NCBI RefSeq assembly: GCF_012563545.1
Contig: NZ_CP050804.1
Location: 310,001 to 374,000 of the forward strand
Direction: 5' to 3'
DNA from: Arcanobacterium buesumense
GTDB taxonomy: Bacteria > Actinomycetota > Actinomycetes > Actinomycetales > Actinomycetaceae
Length of the DNA stretch: 64,000 nucleotides
Shown: one piece after another, positions 1-9,245 of the stretch
Numbering within the stretch: position 1 is the stretch's first letter
Layout of the letters: each line of letters opens with the position of its first letter
Program-made: the position numbers and the translations under genes
Notes under the pieces: model-generated
The model's input: only the letters and a program-made list of their open reading frames with translations
The model's database searches: none
Told to the model about the DNA's origin: nothing

Positions 1-988
1 ATGCGTAGAACGGGAAATTGTCCCAACGCGCGGGACGTTTTTCTAAGAATGCGTCCCGACCTTCTTGAGCTTCATCTGTCATATATGCTAAACGTGTTGT
101 TTCGCCGGCAAAAACTTGTTGGCCAGCTAATCCGTCGTCGGCCAAATTAAAAGCAAACTTCAACATACGTAAGGCTTGCGGGGATTTCGTACCCATGATG
201 CGAGCGTAATCTAATGCCTTATTTTCCAACTCCGCATGAGGTACCGCCTCGTTAACTACCCCCCAACGCTCCGCGTCACGTGCCGAATATTCACGGGCTA
301 AAAAGAAAATTTCCCGCGCACGTTTATCCCCAATTTGGCGAGCTAACAAAGCTGATCCATACCCGGCGTCAAAGGAACCAACATTGGCATCCACTTGCAT
401 AAACCGGGCATGTTCTAAGGAAGCAATCGACAAATCGCACAATACATTTAACGAGTGACCACCACCAGTAGCCCATCCGGAAATAGCCCCAATAAAAATC
501 ATTCCTGAAGTGCGCATCAATCGCTGGACTTCCAAAATATGAAGCCGGCCGGCCCGTGCTGGATCAATCGAATCACGAGTTACCTTATTAGCTTGTGGAT
601 CATCTCCACCACCATCATAACGGTAACCATCCCGGCCTCGAATACGTTGATCGCCGCCAGAACAAAACGCCCAACCGCCATCTTTAGCTGACGGGCCGTT
701 ACCGGTGAGAATCACGCAACCAATTTCGCCTGTTAGCCGGGCATGATCGATCGCCCGGTACAATTGGTCAACAGTTTCTGGGCGAAACGCATTGCGTACC
801 TGTGGCCGATTAAAAGCAATACGTACCACCGGTAAATCGCGTTCGGACACCACGTCGCCGGCAGGTGAAAACTCTCGCTCCACTCCGCGATGATACGTAA
901 TATCATCATCTGGAAAACCAGATACTGCACGCCACCGGCGCGGGTCAAAAATCTCAGAAACGACAGTAGGTAACGGTGAAATAGTCAT
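1..988 (-). CDS. menB: 1,4-dihydroxy-2-naphthoyl-CoA synthase MenB (3' end cut by window edge)
   Basis: Crotonase-family enzyme that closes the second ring of the menaquinone nucleus by converting o-succinylbenzoyl-CoA to DHNA-CoA in the cytoplasm. The reverse-strand frame is open from an ATG at 988 to the window edge (329 codons). It contains the CoA-binding stretch VRNAFRPETVDQL, the oxyanion-hole segment CSGGDQRIRG, the ISGWATGGGHSL motif, and the MenB C-terminal signature FLEKRPARWDNFPFY at the left edge, so only a few residues should be missing. It is divergent from menC with an intergenic gap of about 80 bp. A -10-like CACAAT ends 6 nt before the ATG and no good Shine-Dalgarno is present, which suggests a leaderless start. 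Confidence 0.93.
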   Translation of the reverse strand, partial: MTISPLPTVVSEIFDPRRWRAVSGFPDDDITYHRGVEREFSPAGDVVSERDLPVVRIAFNRPQVRNAFRPETVDQLYRAIDHARLTGEIGCVILTGNGPSAKDGGWAFCSGGDQRIRGRDGYRYDGGGDDPQANKVTRDSIDPARAGRLHILEVQRLMRTSGMIFIGAISGWATGGGHSLNVLCDLSIASLEHARFMQVDANVGSFDAGYGSALLARQIGDKRAREIFFLAREYSARDAERWGVVNEAVPHAELENKALDYARIMGTKSPQALRMLKFAFNLADDGLAGQQVFAGETTRLAYMTDEAQEGRDAFLEKRPARWDNFPFYA

Positions 989-1056
989 AGCCCTATTGTG
1001 CCACGAAGTACCCACACCACCTACTGCACACCACCCAGCCAGTGCCTCAAGCGGGC

Positions 1057-1069
1057 TAGAATGGAAAAC
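1057..1069 (+). promoter_or_regulatory. Candidate -10 (TAGAAT) directly upstream of menC, leaderless layout
   Basis: TAGAAT at 1057-1062 is followed by exactly 7 nt (ggaaaac) and then the ATG at 1070. No Shine-Dalgarno is visible. A -10 hexamer 6-7 nt from the start codon puts the transcription start on or next to the A of ATG, the usual geometry of leaderless actinobacterial genes. This is inferred from spacing only. Confidence 0.5.
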
Positions 1070-2059
1070 ATGCACCTCGACATATACATATACTCATCCC
1101 CACTACATACGCGGTTTCGGGGATTGACTGTGCGCGATGGCCTACTGATACATGGACCGGCCGGATGGGGGGAAGCTAGCCCATTTTGGGATTATGATCC
1201 GCAGTATTCGGCTGCTTGGTTACGTGCTGGTATTGAAGCAGCCACTATCGGTTACCCGGATCCAGTGCGAGATACTATCGCGGTCAATGTGACAGTACCA
1301 GCAACTGATCCACAGCGCGCGTACCAGATAGTTCGTGCTGGAGATTGCACTACCGCAAAAGTTAAAGTCGGGGAACCAGGACAGGACTTAGCTGATGACC
1401 TATCTCGGGTAGCGGCCGTGCGTGACGCATTAGGTCCAGCTGGGAAAATTCGTATTGACGTCAATGGTGCATGGACAGTAGAACAAGCACGCGATGCTAT
1501 TGCAGCACTTGATCGTGTCGCTAGCGGACTGGAATACGTTGAACAACCAGTAGCTGACGTAGAGGACTTAGCGCGCGTTCGCCGCTACGCATCTGTGCCA
1601 ATTGCAGCAGATGAATCTATCCGTCGGGCAAGTGATCCGATGCGGGTCAAAGAACTAGCTGCCGCTGACATTGTGGTTGTGAAGAATCAGCCACTAGGTG
1701 GGGTGCGCTCGGCGCTCGCGATCGCTGAAGAGATCGGTTTGCCGGTGGTGGTGTCATCAGCCTTAGAAAGTTCAATCGGCATTAGAGCTGGTTTGGCATT
1801 CGCGGCAGCTTTACCTAAGCTAAATTATGCGTGTGGTTTAGCCACCAGCCAACTATGGGTCAATGACCCAACTCCGAACCCATTTTTACCTTACGGTGGG
1901 CAGATCCGCGTGCGTGACGTGGTGCCGAGCTCGCTGCCAGCACCAGATCCAGAACTAGCAGCCCGGTGGCAGGAACGGTTAGATCTTATGTGGGAATATG
2001 CCAATATTGATGCTGATTACACCTTGCATACTCAAGCGTATGAGAGTGAAGGGAAATAA
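1070..2059 (+). CDS. menC: o-Succinylbenzoate synthase MenC
   Basis: Enolase-superfamily dehydratase that turns SHCHC into o-succinylbenzoate in menaquinone synthesis. The chain begins MHLDIYIYSSPLHTRFRGLT and continues GPAGWGEASPFWDYD, typical of the short actinobacterial MenC. Catalytic features visible are the acid/base lysine in TAKVKVG, metal ligands in RIDVNGAW, EYVEQPV and AADES, and the second lysine in VVVKNQPLGG, followed by VVSSALESSIG. It is about 329 residues from this start. The frame is open upstream to 998 and an ATG also lies at 1061, but family N-termini and the -10 element favour 1070. Its TAA stop is separated from the menD GTG by one base, so the two are co-transcribed. 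Confidence 0.93.
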   Translation: MHLDIYIYSSPLHTRFRGLTVRDGLLIHGPAGWGEASPFWDYDPQYSAAWLRAGIEAATIGYPDPVRDTIAVNVTVPATDPQRAYQIVRAGDCTTAKVKVGEPGQDLADDLSRVAAVRDALGPAGKIRIDVNGAWTVEQARDAIAALDRVASGLEYVEQPVADVEDLARVRRYASVPIAADESIRRASDPMRVKELAAADIVVVKNQPLGGVRSALAIAEEIGLPVVVSSALESSIGIRAGLAFAAALPKLNYACGLATSQLWVNDPTPNPFLPYGGQIRVRDVVPSSLPAPDPELAARWQERLDLMWEYANIDADYTLHTQAYESEGK

Positions 2060-2060
2060 C

Positions 2061-3692
2061 GTGGTTGATTCGACGAAAACTGCGCGCACAATACTCGCTC
2101 ACCTTATTGCGCACGGGGTAGAAACGTTTATTTTATGCCCCGGCTCGCGTTCTGCTCCGTTCGCGTATGCGTTATACGACGCCGAACGAGCAGGACTGAT
2201 TCACCTCCATGTGGAAACTGATGAGCGAGTTGCGGGGTTTGTGGCACTTGGTGCTGGTTCCGCAGGCAAAATTGCTGCTGTAGTAACCACGTCAGGATCA
2301 GCGGTTGCAAATCTTCACCCAGCGGTCGAAGAGGCTTATTACGGTGGTATTCCGATGATTGTTTTAAGCTCCGATCGCCCACCTCATATGCGTGGTGTAC
2401 GAGCTAGCCAAACTACTGATCATCAAGCAGTTTTGGCTGGTTCAGTCCGGCATTTTCGGGAGTTTCCCGCGGGTGGATCTGTAGGTAATATCGCCGGGTT
2501 GATAACCCGTGCCGTAGGGACTGCACTGGGCCGTTTTACGGGTAGTGTTCCAGGGCCGGTACATCTCAATGTCAGTTTTGTTGAACCACTGATGCCAGAC
2601 GGGACGTGGAGTGACATTTCTGCCGATATTGCCCAGGCGCAGAGTAAGTATTTACCGGTTGAGAGCACGGATGTGCGGTGCGTTATCATTGCTGGAACAA
2701 CAGTGCGTTATCGCGATCTCGATCCACACATATGTGCTGGAATACCGGTGTTAGCAGAACCGTGTGCGCCGTGGAGTTGCCATCCTCACGCAATTAATGC
2801 GCATCCGGTTGTCCTCAATTCAGCGCTTCGCTCTCGCATCAATCGCGCTATTGTTATCGGCCATCCAACATTGACTCGGGAAGTATCGGCATTACTCGCT
2901 GACGAATCAGTTGAAGTTTTCGTGCTTGACGATGCCCCCACGTACGCTGATGTCGCTGGTCGAGCACGGGTTATTACTGCGGCACAGTTAGCTGACGTGG
3001 CAGTATCTAACCCAGACTGGTTGCGTGCCTGGCAGGCAGCATCTGATGCGATAGGTGAGTATATTGACGAGCATGTCACACAGCTCAGTTATGCCAGTAT
3101 CGGACGTAATATTAGCCGATTCAGCGACGGTGTTGAGCTGGTGGTTGGCGCTTCGTCGATTATTCGGGAGATGAACATCTACCAATCGATGCCTGCGCAA
3201 CCTGTGCATGCCAATCGGGGCCTTGCTGGGATTGATGGTACGGTATCGACGGCAATAGGGATTGGATTGGCAACTGGTCGTGGCGTGCGCGTCGTCGTTG
3301 GGGATTTAACATTTATCCACGATATTGGAGCATTGATTCATACTGCCGGTCAGCAAGGTATTGATCTTGACGTAGTGGTTATTGACGACGCCGGTGGCTC
3401 GCTGTTTTCCACGTTGGAATATGGCCAAGGCGAGCCAGAGCCATATGATCGAGTTTTTCGCACGGCAAAAGAACTCGATATTCGCGCGTATGCCCAAGCT
3501 GTTGGTGTGAATTATCAGGTGGTACAAGAACAAGCCGAACTTGTTACGGCATTGCAGCAAGCGCCGTGTGGGGTACGAATTGTTCATATTGCTTTGGGCT
3601 ATACTCCAATGGCTGATGAACGCCGGATTCGTAGCACGCAACGCGAGGGTATGCTAGCAGCTGTTCACGCACGGCTAAAAGGTTTTCAGTAA
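2061..3692 (+). CDS. menD: SEPHCHC synthase MenD (ThDP-dependent)
   Basis: Thiamine-diphosphate enzyme that adds a 2-oxoglutarate-derived succinic semialdehyde unit to isochorismate, the first committed step of menaquinone synthesis. The N-terminal Pyr domain has FILCPGSRSAPFAYAL and LHVETDERVAGFVALG, with the catalytic Glu, followed by AVVTTSGSAVANLHPAVEEA. The C-terminal PP domain has ANRGLAGIDGTVSTAIG and VVIDDAGGSLFSTLE. The GTG start at 2061 is preceded by GAAGGGA at about 7 nt and gives 543 residues, close to family size. In-frame starts up to 1998 lie inside menC and lack family similarity. Confidence 0.94.
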   Translation: MVDSTKTARTILAHLIAHGVETFILCPGSRSAPFAYALYDAERAGLIHLHVETDERVAGFVALGAGSAGKIAAVVTTSGSAVANLHPAVEEAYYGGIPMIVLSSDRPPHMRGVRASQTTDHQAVLAGSVRHFREFPAGGSVGNIAGLITRAVGTALGRFTGSVPGPVHLNVSFVEPLMPDGTWSDISADIAQAQSKYLPVESTDVRCVIIAGTTVRYRDLDPHICAGIPVLAEPCAPWSCHPHAINAHPVVLNSALRSRINRAIVIGHPTLTREVSALLADESVEVFVLDDAPTYADVAGRARVITAAQLADVAVSNPDWLRAWQAASDAIGEYIDEHVTQLSYASIGRNISRFSDGVELVVGASSIIREMNIYQSMPAQPVHANRGLAGIDGTVSTAIGIGLATGRGVRVVVGDLTFIHDIGALIHTAGQQGIDLDVVVIDDAGGSLFSTLEYGQGEPEPYDRVFRTAKELDIRAYAQAVGVNYQVVQEQAELVTALQQAPCGVRIVHIALGYTPMADERRIRSTQREGMLAAVHARLKGFQ

Positions 3693-3779
3693 ACTTTCAG
3701 ATTCTTTTGTGGATATTGGAAGATGGCAGTGCGACTCTAGTTTTCGTCTTAGCGATGTGACTGGCGTATGGAGGGAAAG

Positions 3780-5159
3780 ATGGAAAATAACAACGAGAAT
3801 CAGAATATGGTTCCCCATGCTAGTGATCCAGATGCAATGGGTGCAGAGCAACCACGTGAAAGTGGTGCGATGAGCAGTGATGCAGGCAATGACTTTCCGC
3901 CAGCACCATATACTCAGCCGGTAGATAGTTATCAGCCGGCCGCTAATGCCCAGCCGGCATGGGAACCGCCGATGCAATGGCAACCCCGGCCACAAACCCA
4001 AAATCAACCATTGTATGCCCCTCCTGCTATATTAGAGCAACCTCGTGGAGTACAACGGAAAAGGCCGGGATGGGTGGCATTAGTCGCGGCTTCGGTAGCA
4101 GCGGCACTAGCTGGAGCGGGAATAGCTCTTGGCGGATCTACTCTTCTCAATCCAGGTGGTATGCGTCCGGCGTCGATGCCCGAACCGCAGGCTAACGCTG
4201 GAACAACTAAACTGGTCGATAGTTCAGTAGGGGCGCCAGATTGGGAAAAAGTAGCTGACGAAGTTGGTGCCACTGTAGTCTCGCTAGACGTTAATACAGA
4301 CAGTGGTCAAGCTCAAGGTTCCGGTGTGATTATCGATGAAAAAGGTCATATCTTAACGAATAATCACGTGGTTTCTGGGGCAAATGAGCTGTATGTGATG
4401 TTCTCTGACGGTCGCGTTTTCGATGCTCGAATTATCGGTACAGACGAAGCGACGGACTTAGCAGTAGTTGAACTAATTGACCCGCCTAGCGATTTAACCG
4501 TTGCACAACTTGGTGATTCATCCGCGCTCAATGTAGGTCAATCGGTTGCCGCGATTGGCAATCCGATGGGCTTAGACTCTACGCTAACAACTGGTGTCAT
4601 CTCAGCTCTTGACCGGCCAACTCAAGCCGATCGTGGAGCCAATGTTGTCACTAATGCTATCCAGATTGATGCCGCTATTAATCCAGGTAATTCCGGTGGG
4701 CCAGTTTTTGATCAGCAAGGGAAAGTTATTGGTATTGCCTCCTCGATTATCACTGTGAAAACTAGTTTCAGTGGTCAAGGTGGTGGCTCTATCGGACTAG
4801 GCTTTGCAATTCCAGTAAATCTGGCAAAGAATATTTCCAGTCAGCTGATCGAAAAAGGCAGTGCAGAGCATGCTTATCTCGGTGTTTCGATCGGTAATGG
4901 ATTGGCAAAATTTGATGCCTCAAAACGTATGGCTGCTCAAGTGAAAACTGTTGAGCTAGGAACTCCGGCAGCGCAAGCTGGCATAAAAGAAGGCGACAAC
5001 ATCATCGAAGTAAACGGACGTAAAGTTTCTACGGCTACTGCGTTGACCGGTTTTATTCGCCAATACCGGGCTGGTGACGTCGTGAATCTGAAACTTGAAC
5101 GTGACGGAAAACTGATGGAAGTAGATGTTACGTTAGCGACTCGGCCAGATCCGCGCTAA
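3780..5159 (+). CDS. Membrane-anchored HtrA/DegP-type serine protease with PDZ domain
   Basis: Trypsin-like quality-control protease acting outside the membrane. The first ~95 residues are polar and rich in Pro, Gln and Asn (cytoplasmic). One membrane segment follows at about 98-125 (VALVAASVAAALAGAGIALG), then the protease domain. The catalytic triad is visible as His196 in NNHVV, Asp226 in TDLAVV and Ser305 in GNSGGPV. A PDZ domain (AYLGVSIG to the GTPAAQAGIKEGDNI peptide-binding fold) ends the 459-residue chain. The ATG at 3780 has GGAGGG 4 nt upstream, better than the ATG at 3768. It lies between menD and the convergent menF with its own ~85-bp upstream gap, so it is probably a separate unit. 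Confidence 0.92.
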   Translation: MENNNENQNMVPHASDPDAMGAEQPRESGAMSSDAGNDFPPAPYTQPVDSYQPAANAQPAWEPPMQWQPRPQTQNQPLYAPPAILEQPRGVQRKRPGWVALVAASVAAALAGAGIALGGSTLLNPGGMRPASMPEPQANAGTTKLVDSSVGAPDWEKVADEVGATVVSLDVNTDSGQAQGSGVIIDEKGHILTNNHVVSGANELYVMFSDGRVFDARIIGTDEATDLAVVELIDPPSDLTVAQLGDSSALNVGQSVAAIGNPMGLDSTLTTGVISALDRPTQADRGANVVTNAIQIDAAINPGNSGGPVFDQQGKVIGIASSIITVKTSFSGQGGGSIGLGFAIPVNLAKNISSQLIEKGSAEHAYLGVSIGNGLAKFDASKRMAAQVKTVELGTPAAQAGIKEGDNIIEVNGRKVSTATALTGFIRQYRAGDVVNLKLERDGKLMEVDVTLATRPDPR

Positions 5160-5182
5160 CAACTAGCAGATCGACACTCACT

Positions 5183-5238
5183 GATCTGGGCATACAGCAG
5201 TCCACATTTATGCACTGCTGTATGCCCAGGATCTTTTT
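5183..5238. terminator. Bidirectional terminator between the htrA-type gene and menF
   Basis: Perfect 16-bp arms (ctgggcatacagcagt at 5186-5201 and its complement at 5214-5229) enclose a 12-nt loop and are followed by a T run at 5234-5238. It lies between the two convergent stop codons and can serve both strands. Confidence 0.88.
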
Positions 5239-5245
5239 GTTAGAC

Positions 5246-6550
5246 CTAAAGCTGGAACGCTGCCATAATTGGCGCAAATTTGGCTTGCGTTTCAACGTAC
5301 TCTTCCGTGGGATCTGAATCTGCCATGATTCCGCCACCGGCCCATGCGCGTGCTCCCAGCTCGCTATCAATACGGGCGCAACGCAAAGCTACACACCACT
5401 GCCCAGCTCCGTCAGATCCAATCCAACCAACCGGCGCGCCAAATCGGTCCCGATCATTTGGTTCTAATTTACTGATGAGCTCCAAAGCACGATTTTTCGG
5501 GCTACCGCCTAATGCGGCAGTTGGGTGTAGCATCCCAGCAACACTCAAAACGTTTCCATTGACGTTCAACATGGTTGAAATATCAGTAGCGAGATGCCGC
5601 ACATTTGGCAAGTCCAAAACAAACGGCTGGCCAACACGCACATCCCCTATTTTTTGTAGAGATTGCTCAGCAGATTGAACTGCAACCTGGTGCTCTTCGA
5701 CGTTCTTAGGCGAATGTAACAAAGCATCGGGTGCATGGTGTTCATCTCGAGGGAAAGTGCCAGCTAAAACTCGGGTGACTACTTCGCCTTCTTGGCTTTG
5801 AGCCAAAAGCTCGGGAGTAGCTCCAATCAGGCCATCGATGCCAAACGTCCAACAATCTTGATACTGCTGAGCCAACGTCGATATGACCTGTCGTTCATCA
5901 ATAGGGGTTTCGCAGGCAATATTTATTTGCCGAGCGAGGACAACTTTCGACACGTCATTGGCGTTAATAGCCTTCTTGATAGAGGTCACGCGAGCTTGGT
6001 AGTCAGCAAAAGACATTGTAGGTTCGGCCCGGCCTGCACCCATCGGCGTGTAATGCGTATCGTGGCCAACAAGTACCGCATCTAAGAGTGCTCGAGCATC
6101 GTCGCTTAACGTATCAAAAATATCTTCATCGTCGGGGCCAATAAGAGTCAAAAAGGCGTGACCTGACGTTGAATCGCCAGTGCCTGGTCCAGATATTCCA
6201 ACAATGACTTGCGGAACAATCAAGACTGACCCGGCAGGTGAATGCGGAGCGAATGAAAAAGAACCAAATCCCACTAGTCCGGACCCGGCAGTCCGAACTT
6301 CGTCACGGACCTCAGTGCGTTTAGATAATTCTTGCCACCATTGCGATGCGAGTGCAAAGCGCCGGCCATCTTCCGCCGTCGTCATACCCGGATCTTCATA
6401 TGAAAAGCGAGCGGCTTGTCCGGCACACACAAAACCCGTATTGTCTTTAAGCCATGCGATTTGACCACGTTGAGAGGTCATAATCTGAGATAAAACCGGA
6501 GTATGTGGTAACCGAGTTGTCTGGGCACGTAAATGTGGGAAGGTAAACAT
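5246..6550 (-). CDS. menF: Isochorismate synthase MenF
   Basis: Chorismate-binding enzyme converting chorismate to isochorismate, the entry to menaquinone synthesis. Family blocks visible are KVVLARQI, FGIDGLIGATPELLAQ, TRVLAGTFPRD, LLHSPKNVEEHQ, the C-terminal catalytic stretch LHPTAALGGSPKNRAL, and RFGAPVGWIGSDGAGQW. The MFTFPHLRAQ start at 6550 gives 434 residues. An open extension to 6616 has no family similarity. A TAACAT hexamer ends 7 nt upstream of the ATG, consistent with a leaderless start. It is divergent from menG with starts about 38 bp apart, so the two promoters overlap. Confidence 0.93.
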   Translation of the reverse strand: MFTFPHLRAQTTRLPHTPVLSQIMTSQRGQIAWLKDNTGFVCAGQAARFSYEDPGMTTAEDGRRFALASQWWQELSKRTEVRDEVRTAGSGLVGFGSFSFAPHSPAGSVLIVPQVIVGISGPGTGDSTSGHAFLTLIGPDDEDIFDTLSDDARALLDAVLVGHDTHYTPMGAGRAEPTMSFADYQARVTSIKKAINANDVSKVVLARQINIACETPIDERQVISTLAQQYQDCWTFGIDGLIGATPELLAQSQEGEVVTRVLAGTFPRDEHHAPDALLHSPKNVEEHQVAVQSAEQSLQKIGDVRVGQPFVLDLPNVRHLATDISTMLNVNGNVLSVAGMLHPTAALGGSPKNRALELISKLEPNDRDRFGAPVGWIGSDGAGQWCVALRCARIDSELGARAWAGGGIMADSDPTEEYVETQAKFAPIMAAFQL

Positions 6551-6557
6551 GTTTCGA

Positions 6558-6563
6558 ATGTTA
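6558..6563 (-). promoter_or_regulatory. Candidate -10 (TAACAT) of menF, leaderless layout
   Basis: On the minus strand TAACAT is followed by 7 nt and the menF ATG at 6550, with no Shine-Dalgarno. The spacing is the same as in menC. Confidence 0.45.
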
Positions 6564-6588
6564 GTGCGGAAAGTGATTAAATGCAGAC

Positions 6589-7332
6589 ATGAAAGGTCCG
6601 TTATCGCTAAATGCACAAACTACTTCTGTCCATTCTCAACATCGCGCATCGTTGGAGAAAAAACCTACCGATGTGTCAAAAATGTTTGACGACGTAGCCC
6701 AACACTATGACATCACCAATACTGTTTTAACTGGGGGATTGGTGAACGTGTGGCGCCGTGTCACTCGGCTAGCAGTAGGCGCACAACCCGGCTTATCGGT
6801 ACTTGACGTAGCCTGTGGAACGGGAGCTTCGGCGGCCGGATACGCAGCGGATGGTGCCGATGTTATTGGGTGTGATTTTTCTCCCGGCATGATTGAACGT
6901 GGCTTGGAGCTGCATCCGGGTCTTGATCTGCGTGTTGGCGATGCGACTGCATTGCCGTTCGACGACGAAACGTTCGATGTCGTTACTATTTCCTACGGAC
7001 TGCGCAATGTGGTGGATACTCAGGCGGCATTACGTGACATGTTGCGCGTCACTAAGCCGGGTGGAAAAATTGTTATTGCTGAATTTTCACGGCCAACAAA
7101 TGCCTTCTTCCGTTCGACATATTTTGAGTTTATGCGCCTAGGCATGCCGATACTATCGGCCTTATTTTCTTCTGATGCGCCAGCTTATGAGTATTTACGT
7201 GAGTCTATTCAAGCGTGGTATGACCAAGAAGAGTTAGCGCACCTGATGCAAAAAACTGGCTGGCGTAACGTTGAATATAAAAATTTAACAAACGGAATCG
7301 TCGCATTACATCGGGCGATACGTCCCGAATGA
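6589..7332 (+). CDS. menG: Demethylmenaquinone methyltransferase MenG/UbiE
   Basis: SAM-dependent methyltransferase performing the last step of menaquinone synthesis. Motifs visible are MFDDVAQHYDITN, VLDVACGTGASA (SAM motif I), IGCDFSPGMIERG, the UbiE signature ISYGLRNVVD, and RVTKPGGKIVIAEFSRP. The C-terminal region YEYLRESIQAWYDQEELAHLM is also typical. Length is 247 residues. The ATG at 6589 is the only plausible start; it has no clear Shine-Dalgarno, and TTAAAT lies 6 nt upstream. Confidence 0.94.
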   Translation: MKGPLSLNAQTTSVHSQHRASLEKKPTDVSKMFDDVAQHYDITNTVLTGGLVNVWRRVTRLAVGAQPGLSVLDVACGTGASAAGYAADGADVIGCDFSPGMIERGLELHPGLDLRVGDATALPFDDETFDVVTISYGLRNVVDTQAALRDMLRVTKPGGKIVIAEFSRPTNAFFRSTYFEFMRLGMPILSALFSSDAPAYEYLRESIQAWYDQEELAHLMQKTGWRNVEYKNLTNGIVALHRAIRPE

Positions 7333-7503
7333 GCGGATCTAGGATACTTCAAGAATGCGAGCGTATGCATGTGGTGTAACCTACTATCTTAATTTAGCAA
7401 GGAAACACTAACGTAAATGTATCGCTTTGAAGTTCTTAGCGGGTTCGTAAAGTCCGTAGACTAAGGTACGAAGTCCTAATTTTGTGAGCGAAAGCGGTGA
7501 AGA

Positions 7504-8787
7504 TTGTCCCGTCCGGAACACGCTGATGTTGTAGTGGTAGGTGCTGGCCCAGGTGGTGCAGCGACTGCGCATTATCTCGCCCAAAATGGGGTAGATGTCC
7601 TCGTGCTAGAAAAGGCAACATTTCCACGCGATAAAGTATGTGGTGACGGCCTTACCCCGCGCGCTGTTGCGGAACTTATCCGAATGGGTATCTCTGTTCG
7701 AGAAGAAGATGGCTGGGTTCGCAATTGGGGCGTCCGTGGATACGGGGCCGGCCACGTGATTGAAGTTCCTTGGCCTGAGCTAGCATCAGTGCCTAATTTT
7801 GGCTCTGCAATGCCGCGTAAGGATTTAGACCACCTACTGATTAAACACGCAGTCACATCCGGCGCGCGATTGCGCGAAGGTGTTACTGTTCTTGGGCCTG
7901 TTATTCATGAGAAATCAGGGCGAGTTATTGGAGTGCGGGCACGATACACCGCTGGTGGCTCAGCCTCAGAAGAATTCACTATCTCGGCGCGTTTCGTTGT
8001 TGACTGTGGTGGCGTCTCGGCACGGCTTGCTCTGGCAACTGGGCGGGAAAAGGATATGAATCGTCCTATGGGGGTAGCGCATCGAACCTACTTCCGTTCA
8101 CCACTGGCACACACTGACATGATGGAATCCCAGTTAGAATTATGGGCCGGCAAACCAGGCGAATCTGAATTGTTACCAGGGTATGCGTGGATGTTCGCTG
8201 TTGGTGACGGGCTGGTGAACGTGGGACTCGGATCCTTATCGTCAACTGCCCAACCAACCGGGGTTGATTATCGTAAAGTTTTCGCTAAATGGATTGCTAA
8301 TACTCCACCGGAATGGGAATTGACCCCAGAGAATCAGGTTGGTCGGTTACGCGGTGCGGCTTTACCCATGGCTTTTAACCGCAAACCACACTATGCAGAC
8401 GGTTTAGCCCTCGTTGGCGACGCCGGCGGAATGGTTTCTCCATTCAACGGCGAAGGCATTGCTTATGCGTTGACCAGCGGTCGTCTTGTTGCCGATTTTC
8501 TCGCCCAGGCTTTAGTTCGCTCAACAATCGGAGCCCAAGATCGCGTTATGGCACAATATCCGAAAGAGCTTCGTGCAGAACTTGGTGGATACTACACACT
8601 AGGGCGAGTGTTTGCATCGCTTATTGAACGCCCGGAAATTATGCACTTATGTGTTAAGTACGGCTTACCAAGGCCGACACTCATGAAACTCGTTATGAAA
8701 CTCTTGTCTGATTCTTATGATCGCCGTGACGGTGATTGGATGGATAAAGTCATCACAAGTTTGACCAAGGTGGTGCCAAAGGCATGA
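7504..8787 (+). CDS. Geranylgeranyl reductase family FAD oxidoreductase (MenJ-like)
   Basis: FAD-dependent reductase of the GGR family; in mycobacteria the related MenJ saturates one isoprene unit of menaquinone. The Rossmann motif VVVVGAGPGGAATAHYLA comes first, then FPRDKVCGDGLTPRAV and the second FAD motif ALVGDAGGMVSPFNGEGIAY. Length is 427 residues. Translation must begin at the TTG at 7504 because an in-frame TGA (7498-7500) lies just upstream. The Shine-Dalgarno is weak (AGCGGTGAAG). Position between menG and nuoA supports a role in menaquinone tailoring. The exact substrate is inferred. Confidence 0.86.
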   Translation: MSRPEHADVVVVGAGPGGAATAHYLAQNGVDVLVLEKATFPRDKVCGDGLTPRAVAELIRMGISVREEDGWVRNWGVRGYGAGHVIEVPWPELASVPNFGSAMPRKDLDHLLIKHAVTSGARLREGVTVLGPVIHEKSGRVIGVRARYTAGGSASEEFTISARFVVDCGGVSARLALATGREKDMNRPMGVAHRTYFRSPLAHTDMMESQLELWAGKPGESELLPGYAWMFAVGDGLVNVGLGSLSSTAQPTGVDYRKVFAKWIANTPPEWELTPENQVGRLRGAALPMAFNRKPHYADGLALVGDAGGMVSPFNGEGIAYALTSGRLVADFLAQALVRSTIGAQDRVMAQYPKELRAELGGYYTLGRVFASLIERPEIMHLCVKYGLPRPTLMKLVMKLLSDSYDRRDGDWMDKVITSLTKVVPKA

Positions 8788-8878
8788 ATGTCAATCCCAT
8801 AGAAGTGCCACAAGAGCATATGCTTAATAATAGTCATCCCTGTATTACGCAGGATTTTAACGAAGGGTTGGAGGTCGC

Positions 8879-9238
8879 ATGAATCCCTACGTGCCATTAC
8901 TGATCATGATCGGTGTTGCCTCGCTTGTTGGCATTGGCGGACTTGCAGTTAGCGCCTTACTTGGGCCAAAACGATACAATCGAGTCAAGGTTGCTAATTA
9001 TGAATGCGGTTTGGAACCAACGCCATCGGCTGGCGCCGCGGGGCGATTCCCTATCAAGTATTTCTTGACTGCGATGACGTTTATTATTTTCGATATCGAA
9101 GTTGTCTTCCTGTATCCGTGGGCAGTATCAGCAAATCGTCTTGGTTTGGCAAGCTTGATTGCTATCGCATCGTTCGTTTTCCTTATCACGATCCCGTTCA
9201 TTTATGAATGGCGTCGTGGCGGCCTAGATTGGGAGTGA
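8879..9238 (+). CDS. nuoA: NADH-quinone oxidoreductase subunit A
   Basis: Small membrane subunit of complex I, first gene of the nuo operon. Three hydrophobic segments are visible, with the conserved loop [12 protein letters not shown], the [21 protein letters not shown] core carrying the conserved acidic FDIE, and [13 protein letters not shown] at the C-terminus. GGAGG lies 6 nt before the ATG. Length is 119 residues. Confidence 0.96.
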   Translation: MNPYVPLLIMIGVASLVGIGGLAVSALLGPKRYNRVKVANYECGLEPTPSAGAAGRFPIKYFLTAMTFIIFDIEVVFLYPWAVSANRLGLASLIAIASFVFLITIPFIYEWRRGGLDWE

Positions 9239-9245
9239 AAATTAC

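Noticed and set aside
7416-7463. 15-codon frame upstream of the geranylgeranyl reductase-like gene, possible leader peptide
   Set aside because: No codon run, terminator pair or ribosome-binding site that would support an attenuator.
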